A model generated the notes under the pieces. That model saw only the letters and a list, made by a program, of their open reading frames with translations. It was not told where the DNA came from and ran no database searches. Below, piece by piece: positions 31,912-42,319 of a DNA stretch of 43,280 nt. The position numbers and the translations under genes are program-made. The stretch comes from Persephonella sp. GTDB taxonomy: Bacteria; Aquificota; Aquificia; Aquificales; Hydrogenothermaceae. Where the stretch lies: the NCBI GenBank assembly GCA_030949555.1, contig JAUZSJ010000066.1:1-43280 (forward strand). Direction: 5' to 3'. How positions within the stretch are numbered: the stretch's first letter is position 1; the number at the start of each line of letters is the position of its first letter.

Positions 31912-33115
31912 ATGAGAGAGAGGATTATAAGTTTAAAGCTATTACTGATTTTGACTTTTATTAATTCTGCAATTGCTCAAGCTGACAAGAAAAATTCCTT
32001 CTCAGAAGGAGGCTCAGGTGAAAAAGGAGCAACCTCCGATAGTGCCAGATAAAAAGGTTCAGCACCTTCCATTCAAAATAGGACAGTGTGAGATATGTCA
32101 TGTGGAAAAAGACGGAAACAGGTATGCTCTTTCAAAGGAGCCTCCAGACCTGTGTTATATGTGCCATCAGAGGAAGGATACAAAGAGCAGAGTTCACGGT
32201 CCTATTGCTGCAGGTATGTGCACGGTCTGTCATGACCCTCACCAGTCTGATACGATGAGAATGCTTAAAGCAGAATCTGTCAATGAACTGTGCTTTGCCT
32301 GTCACGAGGATAAAAGAAAGCAGTTTACCTCTAAACCATACATGCACCCTCCAGTAAAGGACCAGTGTATAAACTGTCATGACCCCCATCAGGAAGACCA
32401 CAGATTCAGACTGTTTGCAGACAGAAGGTTTGATCTGTGTGTATCCTGTCATGCTGATAAGAAAGACTGGGTTGAAAAAGTTAAAAACAAACACGGGGCA
32501 ATAAAAATAGGCGACCGATGTCTTAATTGTCATGACCCCCATGCCTCAGAAAATGAAAAGTTTCTCAGAAAATCAACATCAATGGATGTGTGTCTTACCT
32601 GCCACAACAAACCTCTAAAAAGAGAGGAAGACGGAACAGTACTTATGAATATGAAGAAACATCTTGACGAAAATCCAGACTGGCATGGTCCAATCCAGTG
32701 GGGAGACTGTGCGATGTGTCACAATCCTCACGGCTCAGACAACTTCAGAATGCTGAAATTACCATTCCCAGAAACATTTTACGCAAGCTTTAACATCAAC
32801 CAGTATATATGTTTCATGTGTCACGAAACAGAAAAATTTACAGAGCCTCTTACAAAAACAGCAACAAACTTCAGAAATGGAGAGGTTAATCTACATTACG
32901 TTCATGTTAACCAGAAAAAAGGCAGAACATGTAGAGCCTGTCATGACTGGCATGCAACTAAAGACACACCACATCACATAAGAAAGTATATGAAGTTTGG
33001 AAAAATTAAAGCTCCACTGAGATACATACCAACAAAAACAGGTGGTTCCTGTGCTCCAATGTGTCATCCAAGAAGGTACTACGACAGAGAAAATCCAGTG
33101 ATAAATAAACGGTAA
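31912..33115 (+). CDS. Periplasmic dodecahaem c-type cytochrome (frameshifted near N-terminus)
   Basis: Signal MRERIISLKLLLILTFINSAIAQADKK in one frame; eleven CXXCH plus CX3CH (CAPMCH) in the next. Doubled-CXXCH (CHDPH) architecture. Confidence 0.87.
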
Positions 33116-33132
33116 TAAAGAGGAAACGAGGG

Positions 33133-33823
33133 ATGGGGATAGAGGAAAAGAAGGAAGAACCTACACAGAAAACAGGCAGAAGGAAAAGGATATTTATTGG
33201 GACAGTCCTCTTAGGAGCTGGTCTTATGGCTGGCCTTGTTATTTCTTACATTGTTGTTGAGGCTGTCAAACTAACTGGTGGCGCTCAGTTCTGTAAATCC
33301 TGTCATGTTATGGTTCCTATGTACAAAGCATACTCAAAAGACATTCATGGAGGATGGGGAGATTCAGGCTTTGTAGCTCACTGCACAGACTGTCATCTGA
33401 ACCACAAATCAACATTACACTACCTGATACACAAGGTTCAGGTCAGGACTTCACGACTTTAAAGTTTATGTTTTTCAAGACCCTGATGCTATCGACTGGC
33501 ATGAAAAAAGGGAACACAGAAGACATTTTGTTTATGACAGTGGCTGTCTCCACTGCCACGAAAATCTGCTTGCTGCAACGAAAAATGAGAAGAGAGCCTT
33601 TATAGCCCATAAAGCTTATTTTTCAGGAAAACTTGTAGTTAAAATTGGAGAGCATAAAGACAGAGCCCGGTGTGTTGACTGTCATAAACATGTAGGTCAT
33701 AAAGATTTAGGTAAGTATCTGCCACCACCTTCTCCAGAACATAAGCTAATAGAAGAGTCTGAAAAACTGATAAAAGAATCTATTGAGATACTTGAAAAAA
33801 AAGAGAAAAAAACTGAGCATTAG
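33133..33823 (+). CDS. NapC/NirT/NrfH-family membrane tetrahaem quinol dehydrogenase (frameshifted)
   Basis: N-terminal TM, GGAQFCKSCHVMVPMYKAYSKDIHGG, CTDCHLNH; other frame GLHDFKVYVFQDPDAIDWHEKREHRRHFVYDSGCLHCHENL...CVDCHKHVGH. Confidence 0.87.
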
Positions 33824-33834
33824 AGAGAAGAAAG

Positions 33835-35438
33835 ATGGGGAAACTAAAAAAATTAATGGGGATGCTAAAAATCTTCAGGTCTAAAAAATTTATACTCATA
33901 TCTATAGTTATTCTTATACTTATCGTTTTTCCAGCTATCGGTTACTATGCATGGCAGAAAAGAATCCCTCAAAAAACTGCACTGGTTTTAAAAAATATTG
34001 TCCATAATCTATTCTTTGAAAAACACCGTCCTGGAGATATATACGGAATTGTTCATATAGAGGAGATGGAAGAGATAGAACTATCAAAGTTAAAACTACC
34101 TGAAGAAGAAGAGGAAAAAGAAGAAATAAAAAAATTAGAGAAAGAACTTAAACAGCTGAAAAAAGAAGAAAAATTAGCCAAAGCCCCAAAACCAAAACCT
34201 AAAAAAGTTATAAAACCTCTGCCATTAGAAGAATATCAGAAGAGTTTCTACCACTAAAAGTGCTTCATAGACCATTCAAAATGGGTGCATGTGCAATATG
34301 CCATCAGGTTGATGAACATGGAAAAGTTATAAAGAAAGGTAAAGAATACCCTCTGACAAAGAGGTAGAGTCGATGAACTGTGTTATTCCTGTCATAAAGA
34401 AAGGTACACGAAAAAGTATGACCATAAACCTATAAAAAAGGGGAATGCCTGGAATGTCATGACCCCCATCAATCAAATACAGAGAAACTTCTCAAAGCAA
34501 AAACAGTTCCTCTTCTGTGTGTAAAATGTCATTCCCCCAAAAACGCAGAAAGACTAAAAATCAAAAAAGTTGTTGATATAAATGTAAAATACAAGCATAA
34601 ACCTGTAAATAAAGATTGTAGAAACTGTCACGACCCCCACACATCAAACCACAAACATCTGTTAATAACATCTTTAGACTGGAAAATGGATTTCTGTATT
34701 GATTGTCACTCTAAGGTAAAAGACCCTAAAATAAGGAAAAAAATAGACCTCAAACCTCTTATAAAAACTGCAAAAGTGAAACACGACGCCGTTTATGATA
34801 AAGACGAGTGCGCAAACTGCCACAACATACACGGCTCAAACTACAGGGTGATGTTGAAAAAACCTATGGTACAGCAGTGTCTATCCTGCCACGACAAAGA
34901 AGTGGAAAAGAAAGAAACAGGAGAAAAACTGATAAATATGAAAAAGCATTTAGAAGAAAATAAATACTGGCACAAACCAATTAAAGAAGTAGAGAAAAAA
35001 GGTGGATGTGCAGCCTGTCATAATCCCCATGGTTCAGATAATCCCTATACCCTGAAGAAATTTTTCCCTACAGAGTTTTATCTTGAGGGACTGAAAATCG
35101 GAGAGGTGATGTGCTTCACATGCCATAAAGAAAAAGAAAGGTTTACCGAGAAAAGAACAGTAAAAGCAACAAAATTTAGAAACGGAGATGAAAATCTGCA
35201 CTGGAGACATACACAGGGTAAAAAAGGAAGAACATGTATAGCATGCCATGACCCTCATGCATCAAAATGGCCTACAATGATAGGGAAGTATACAAATTTC
35301 AACGGTATCCTTTTCCCAATAAGATACAAAAAAACAGAGACAGGAGGTTCTTGTGCTCCAGCATGCCATGACGAATTTAAGTATGACAGAATTGTTCCTG
35401 TAAAAAATGTTGGAGAAATAAGGAAAGAATTTAAATAA
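33835..35438 (+). CDS. Membrane-tethered dodecahaem c-type cytochrome with long charged linker (frameshifted)
   Basis: TM KFILISIVILILIVFPAIGYYAW; E/K-rich then KPKPKK linker; haems CAICH, CYSCH, CLECH, CVKCH, CRNCH, CIDCH, CANCH, CLSCH, CAACH, CFTCH, CIACH and CAPACH across frames. Confidence 0.8.
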
Positions 35439-35458
35439 AATTTCTGACCAGGAAGGGA

Positions 35459-36571
35459 ATGAAGCAGAAAATTATAAAAATCTTAGGGATAGTTTTTACT
35501 GTTTTTACCTTTGCTTTAGCAAAAGAAGATAAGGTATTCAGACTTAATCTGAAGGTAATTCCCAATGAACCTGTAAGAGTAATACAACCAGCTGAAAACA
35601 GTATACATTACGAAGATACAGCCTCTATAGTTGTGCAGATAGACCCTAAAAAAATAAAAAAGTTGGAAATAATCACATACTCTCAGGTGTTTGAATTAGA
35701 CCCAGATGAGAAGGTGATGTTTAGGAAAAAACCAAAAAAGAAAAAAGGGAGATTCAGTTTCAGAATAAAAACAGACAAAAGCTTTTACTGTAAATCTATT
35801 GACCTGAGATATGGTAAAAATCTTATACATGTTCTTGCAGAAACGAAGGATGGAAAAAAGATAAAGAAATCTGTGGAAGTTTACCTTACATCTCCTGTAC
35901 TCAAAGCTTACAAGTATCCTCCACCAAAATACAAAGAAATCTTCTTTCATAAAGAAAAAAACGAAAAAGTATGTTCCCGGTGTCACGATATGAAAGTAAA
36001 CGAAAAAAAGGGTGTAGCATTTGAAGACATCACAAAATCGAACTGTTATAAATGCCATAGAAAAATAACAGAGAGATATCAATACAAACATGCGCCTGCA
36101 AAAAACTGGCTCTGTGCCACAACATGCCATACAGGAAAAACAGGTAGATTGAATGAAAGATTAAAAGGAAAATCTAAATTTATCTGGCCGGAACCTCAGG
36201 GAGAAGAGTGCTATAAATGTCATAAAGAAAAGAGAAAAGAGTGGGATAACAAAAGATTTCATCACGACCCTGTTGTTGCTGGGATGTGTGATAAATGCCA
36301 CAACCCTCATTCATCTCCAAACAGATACTTTCTGAGAAAACCTGCATGGTACCTTTGCACCACGTGTCATGAAGACAAAGTCCTGAGAGGTCATGTTGGG
36401 TCTGCTACTTTAGGAAGACCCCATCCTACAAGAGGTTATAAAGACCCCTCAAATCCCAGAAGAGAACTGTCCTGCATAAGCTGTCATGAAGCCCATAACT
36501 CAGACAATAATTTTATGCTTTTAAAACCATTTAACTGTAGCTTGAACATGTGTCATAAAAATATAAAATAA
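35459..36571 (+). CDS. Octahaem c-type cytochrome with N-terminal Ig-like domain
   Basis: Signal peptide; six CXXCH plus CATTCH (CX3CH) and CSLNMCH (CX4CH). Confidence 0.87.
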   Translation: MKQKIIKILGIVFTVFTFALAKEDKVFRLNLKVIPNEPVRVIQPAENSIHYEDTASIVVQIDPKKIKKLEIITYSQVFELDPDEKVMFRKKPKKKKGRFSFRIKTDKSFYCKSIDLRYGKNLIHVLAETKDGKKIKKSVEVYLTSPVLKAYKYPPPKYKEIFFHKEKNEKVCSRCHDMKVNEKKGVAFEDITKSNCYKCHRKITERYQYKHAPAKNWLCATTCHTGKTGRLNERLKGKSKFIWPEPQGEECYKCHKEKRKEWDNKRFHHDPVVAGMCDKCHNPHSSPNRYFLRKPAWYLCTTCHEDKVLRGHVGSATLGRPHPTRGYKDPSNPRRELSCISCHEAHNSDNNFMLLKPFNCSLNMCHKNIK

Positions 36572-36607
36572 TTTTAGGTTTCTTATACTTTCCTTATATT
36601 GGGAAAA

Positions 36608-37585
36608 ATGAGAAGTTCAGTTGCTCCTCTTATAGTTTTTGTCTTGTTATATATGTTCTCAAAAGTTTGAAATTTTGCTCCAATCAAGAACAGAACAGCA
36701 TACACAATGAAGAATTTGCTCAACTTCCAGAAATTATCAAGAAGAAATAGAAACTGGGTGCAGTCTTAATCAGTAAACAGAGAGAATATTTCCATGTTTG
36801 GGACGAATCCGATAGAAATGTTTACTGCAAGGTATTAAGAATAAAACCGGGAAAAAATATTGTAGAGATAACATACACAAATCAGGATGGAAAACAGAAA
36901 AAGAAAACTGTTGAAATATTCAGATACTCAATACTTTACAAGCAGTCTGAAGAACCTCCTGCAAAATTTGAAGAAAGAGCTTTTCATACCCGAAGTAATG
37001 AAGACAGATGTAAAAGATGTCATAATATGAGTTCCCTCCCTGAAGAACTGATACCTGAGTCTCCAGAAAAATCACCATGTTACAGCTGTCACAAAGTTTT
37101 GACATCACGCATAAAAGTTCATGCACCATCGGCAAACTGGGCATGTAATTACTGCCATTTAGATGTTGGCCTTTCTTACCAGAGATACGAAACACCATTT
37201 CCTATCTCAGAAAAATGTTTCTCATGTCACGAATACAGAAAGAGAATATGGATGAACAAAAAGTATGTCCATGGCCCTACATCAACAGGTCAGTGTAATA
37301 TCTGTCATAACCCCCATTCCTCAAATAATATATTCTTCTTGAAAAAGCCCATATGGAATCTCTGTATTTCCTGTCATGCTGAAAAAGCCTCAGGAACCCA
37401 TGTACTGGCTGGTTTTGTTTTCGGAAAATCACATCCAACTCACGGAAGACCAGACCCTTCCCGTCCCGGCAGAGAGCTGGTATGTTCAAGTTGTCATAAT
37501 CCACATGCATCAAATTACAGATTTATGTTCAACAACGACTGCCAATAGAGACCGATACCTATGTCAGATGTGCCATAAAAAGTGA
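36608..37585 (+). CDS. Octahaem c-type cytochrome, paralogue of the preceding gene (disrupted N-terminus, frameshifted)
   Basis: CKRCH, CYSCH, CNYCH, CFSCH, CNICH, CISCH, CSSCH, and CQMCH in the shifted frame; same domain order as 35459-36571. Confidence 0.75.
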
Positions 37586-37863
37586 TAATCTGATAAAACT
37601 GGAGAACCTGTTATGATGATAAGCAAAGAATATTCAAGAAAGATAATTGATTAGTAAACCCTTCGCAAAACTCGGCCTAAAAGACTGTTATGGCAGAGAC
37701 ATAACAGAAGAAGATACTTTTATAAAACCTTTATATGCTCTTACTATAGATATCCATAGAAAACCTGCAGTGCGGGTCTTAATTATGGAGACTGTTTATG
37801 ATCTTCTTTGCGAAGCAGAAACCATGGATATAACTTTACAGTAGATGTTTTAACTGACTAAAC

Positions 37864-37909
37864 GGGACTGTCCATCTAACTGTGTAATTTACCACAGCTA
37901 AATCCTGCC
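37864..37909 (+). repeat. IS-end inverted repeat, left
   Basis: gggactgtccatctaactgtgtaatttaccacagctaaatcctgcc, near-perfect reverse complement of 42889-42937. Confidence 0.85.
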
Positions 37910-38863
37910 TCTCTGAAATAAAATATGTTTTCAACTATTTACCCTGCCGCTACTTGACCATTTTTCCTAAATTCATTCATCTAACCTCGCTTCTTCATAT
38001 AGTGGATACTGATGTACTTTTAAATCCTCTCTGCTACCTGTCTTCTTTCCTTCCAGCACGGCACGTATTTTTAATGAATTCCTTACTTGATGGACTACCC
38101 CTTGAATCCGTCTGCCCGAGGATATACGCGTTTAGCTTGCTTATACCCGCCAGCCCGTCTACGCTGAATAATGCCTTCCACTCTGCTTTTTAATTGTTTA
38201 ATACTTTTAAACAAAATCCAAGCAATTCTTTGTATCCATCTTTGTTTATCCCTATTACTACGCTTACTGCTTTTCTTGGATTGCTCTCCCATCCTGTCTT
38301 ACTTTGTAGAATATGCTGGGTCTGTGTGGATCACTGGATATATTCTATCTAATGGTCTACCCTGCCATTCCTCTATCTTTGGAAGCAGTCTGTCTGTTAT
38401 TTTTGATATTAATGATGGGCTTATTTCCATGCATACATATCTGATAAAAGCTCTTGAATGTCCCTTGTAGACATTCCTTTGGCATATAGAGCTATTATTT
38501 TGTTTTGCAAATCATCTATCATTGTTTGTCTTTTTGGCAAAAGTTTAGGTTCAAATTCTCCTTTTCTGTCTCGAGGTGTGTCTATATCAATTTCTCCTAT
38601 ATCAGTCTTAACTATTTTAGAAGTGTATCCATTTCTGTAGTTGTCATTATCAGTTCTTTCGTATTTAGAGTATCCAAGGAATTCTTCAAGTTCTGCTTCA
38701 AGGGCTTCCTGAGTGTTTGCTGGATTAAATCTCTTATTTTTTGTTTTACGTCATTTGGGTTATTCTTTCCATGGTGTCCACCTCCTAATCTGTTGATTTG
38801 GATTTCGCACACTTTGGTGGACACTCCTATGCTTATGGTGACAGGGACAATACTAAATCCCAT
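37864..38863 (-). mobile_element. IS256-family (mutator-type) transposase remnant, heavily frameshifted
   Basis: Minus-strand frames give LEAELEEFLGYSKYERTDNDNYRNGYTSKIVKTDIGEIDIDTPRDRKGEFEPKLLPKRQTMIDDLQNKIIALYAKGMSTRDIQELLSDMY and EISPSLISKITDRLLPKIEEWQGRPLDRIYPVIHTD. Confidence 0.85.
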
Positions 38864-39058
38864 AGATTAGCCTGTGTAATGGTTTTAATGAGATTTCTCC
38901 TGTATAACATAGCTCTCCTGATAGCTCTCCTTTTTCTACTTTGGAGATTTTTTAAACAGGCTTAATACTTTATTGACATTTTTTATATTTTTTATATTTA
39001 TAATATTATTATTATGATGAGGTGTTTTTCGCAAAATTCAAGAATAGAGGGGTAGAGA

Positions 39059-41129
39059 ATGTATAGATATCCACTTTCCTTAGTTTCAGTTCTGATCTCA
39101 ATATTAGCCATCTGCAATCCTTCTTATACTCAAATAGTTAACACTGTCCATAATCTATCTGTTTCAGGTCCTGGAACGATAAAGGCTGTTTCAGAGACAG
39201 AAATTTGCGTATTTTGTCATATACCTCATCATGAGAGAGAAGGAACTCCGTTATGGAATAGGAAAATGCCCACTTCAATATATAATCTGTTTGACAGTGA
39301 ATTCTTGAGAAGAATAAACTATCCTGCTCCACAACAGCCTTCGGAGATAGAAGGGCAACCGGGAATAGTATCTAGGCAGTGTTTAAGTTGTCACGATGGA
39401 ACAGTAGCAATAGGAGATATTTTTATCTTGAGAGGAACTGAGCTTGGAAATGCTATTCTTATGCAGGGAACAAATCCGGATGGTACAATGCCTTCTACAG
39501 CAGTAGGCTTTATTGGAACAGACTTGTCAGTTCATCACCCAGTAGCTATAGAATATAACCCAAATGTACAAAAGAATTTTGATGTGGGAGCTAAGAGTGT
39601 AGAGCTTAAAAATCCCAACCCAGACCCACCAATCAAACTCTATCTATACAACGGTAAGAAATATGTTGAATGTACTTCATGCCATGATCCCCATAAAGAA
39701 AACAAAAAGTTCCTGAGAGTTGATGTCGGAAATTTGGCACAAGATTTCAAAAAAACTTGTATATCCTGCCATGATAAACCTGGGTGGACAGGAAGTGCAC
39801 ACGACACACAAACCTTGACGTACTCTGATCCTGATATAACTGCTAAATATGGAGAAGGAACTCCTGTTTCTGTAGCCGATTTAGGCTGTGGAAACTGCCA
39901 TACACCACACAAAGCTCAAGGAATTCCTCTTCTTAGAAAAATTGAAGAAAGAACATGTTTTACAGGTGTAGCTTCTTCATCAAATTTAGCACCTTGCCAT
40001 GGAACAGGTGGAGCGAAAGATATAGAAACATTACTGCCACCAAACAGGGTATATGGACATCCAGTAATGGAACCTCTATTTGAGAATATCCATACTCCAC
40101 TCGATGTTCTATATGGTTTTTCGTCAACACAGGTAGATCCTGCAAACAGTAAGACTATAAAGTTCACAGATTCAAAACATGCTGAGTGTATGGACTGTCA
40201 TAATCCGCATAAAACCTCTCCTGGAACACATACTCCACCTACTCAATGGTATCCTACTACAGCTACAGCAAATAACAATAACGTATCCAATGTTCTTGTA
40301 GGCGTATACGGAATTGAACCTGTGTGGGGAACTTCATGGGTCCAACCTTCCCAGTATCAAACACTAGCGGAGGCACAAAAAGAATATCAAATATGCATGA
40401 AATGTCATTCAAAATGGGCGCTGGGAAATTCACCTAATTTAGACTGTACTACCCCAGAAATATCAAATCAAACAGGAACAGTGCTCTACAGATCAATCCT
40501 GTGAATTTAATCCTAACAATAAATCTGCACATCCTGTTGTAGTGTCTCTGAACAATATGCCAGGTAGTTATACTCCAAGATCTTTGCAGGCAAACCAGTT
40601 AAAGCCACCATGGGACACTAACCCTGGTAACCAAACTATGTATTGTTCAGATTGTCACGGGACAGATAATGAAGCTGGAATTGATCCTAAAGGGCCTCAT
40701 GGTTCAATGTATAAGTTTATGCTGAAAGGACCAAATAAATATTGGCCTGCTGACGCAAATGGTAGACTTTACAAAGTAGGAGATATTTTTGGAACCACAG
40801 GATTTACAACAAACGGTCTATTTTGTGTAAACTGCCATAATTTAGAAAATGCGGAAGTTCATCAATACAAGGGCAACAAAAACAAATTTAAAGACTATGC
40901 CTGTGTGTACTGCCATGTTGCCGTTCCTCATGGATCTCCAGTCTCAAGGCTTATAGGGTATGAGAACTTTCCGCAGCCTTATAACTATAATGGAAATAGT
41001 TTGAAACTAAATGGGTTCAAAAAAATTATTGGTCTAAAAAAGTGGCAGGCTAGTTCTATAAATCCATTATGCCACCCAGCTCATAAAGCAGAGGCAGGTG
41101 TTAATTATGATCCCAATCCATATCCGTAA
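39059..41129 (+). CDS. Large multihaem c-type cytochrome (copy 2), paralogue of 21697-23768 (frameshifted near 40495)
   Basis: Ten CXXCH plus CX12CH (CFTGVASSSNLAPCH); long near-identical blocks with copy 1; C-terminal LCH lacks the first Cys. Confidence 0.87.
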
Positions 41130-41229
41130 ATAGTACATTTAGAAATTGAAAAAAGTTGATAATGCTACATTTTGGAAAATACGTAGATATGGTTTATCTT
41201 TAAACAGGTTGAAGTCTGGAACCACATAC

Positions 41230-42250
41230 ATGGTTAGCTGGACAGTGGCTCTTTTATTATCTCTGGTTTCTGTGTATGGATCAAAAGGAGGAGTAAATCT
41301 GAGCATTAATGCTGTAACAGCAGGAACATTTAAAGAAAAAAACCAAAACTTTGTTACATATGTAAAATTTTTAGGAAAACATAAGAAAAATGTAGAGTCA
41401 GTATCATTCAGTCCAGATGGTAAACTGTTAGCTTCCGGTAGTTGGGATAACACTATAAAAATATGGAGTGTTGATTCAGGTAAACTGATTAAAACTTTAA
41501 AAGGTCATGAAGATAGCGTGAGGTCTGTATCATTCAGTCCAGATGGTAAACTGTTAGCCTCAGGTAGTTATGATAATACTATAAAAATATGGGATGTTAA
41601 TTCAGGTAAATTGATTAAAACTTTAAAAGGTCATAAATATAGCGTGAGGTCTGTATCATTCAGTCCAGATGGTAAACTGTTAGCTTCCAGTGGTAATGAT
41701 AACACTATAAAAATATGGAGTGTTGATTCAGGTAAACTGATTAAAACTTTAAAAGGTCATGAAGATAGCGTGAGGTCTGTATCATTCAGTCCAGATGGTA
41801 AACTGTTAGCCTCAGGTAGTTATGATAACACTAGTAAAGATATGGGACGTTAAATCAGGTAAACTGATTAAAACTTTAAAAGGTCATAAAAATGAGGTTA
41901 ACTCAGTATCATTCAGTCCAGATGGTAAACTGTTAGCCTCAGGTAGTTATGATAATACTATAAAAATATGGGATGTTAATTCAGGTAAACTGATTAAAAC
42001 TTTAAAAGGTCATAAAAATGAGGTTAACTCAGTATCATTCAGTCCAGATGGTAAACTGTTAGCCTCAGGTAGTTATGATAATACTATAAAAATATGGGAT
42101 GTTAATTCAGGTAAATTGATTAAAACTTTAAAAGGTCATAAAAAGAAGGTTAACTCAGTATCATTCAGTCCAGATGGTAAACTGTTAGCCTCAGGTAGCT
42201 ATGATAATACTGTCAAAATTTGGGATATTTCCTTTGTAATACAGAAGTAG
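41230..42250 (+). CDS. Secreted 7-bladed WD40 beta-propeller protein (one +1 frameshift)
   Basis: Signal-like [17 protein letters not shown]; seven [13 protein letters not shown](GS)...NTIKIWDV units over ORFs 41146-41853 and 41822-42250. Confidence 0.85.
41398..42232 (+). repeat. Seven near-identical 126-bp tandem repeats encoding WD40 blades
   Basis: gtatcattcagtccagatggtaaactgttagc recurs at 41401, 41527, 41653, 41779, 41906, 42032, 42158. Spacing is 126 except one 127. Confidence 0.93.
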
Positions 42251-42319
42251 CACTAAAATTTTCTCATATACACGTATTTGCTCAAATCTTGGCGTGTTTT
42301 AAAAAAACACAGAGATAGA

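Noticed and set aside
38877-38910. Left-end terminal repeat of the IS copy (ttacacag on the minus strand)
   Set aside because: The short match is in direct rather than inverted orientation relative to the right end, so probably coincidental.
41398-42232. Regular direct repeats as a CRISPR array
   Set aside because: Units are 126 bp, in-frame and encode WD40 blades; there are no short repeats with unique spacers.
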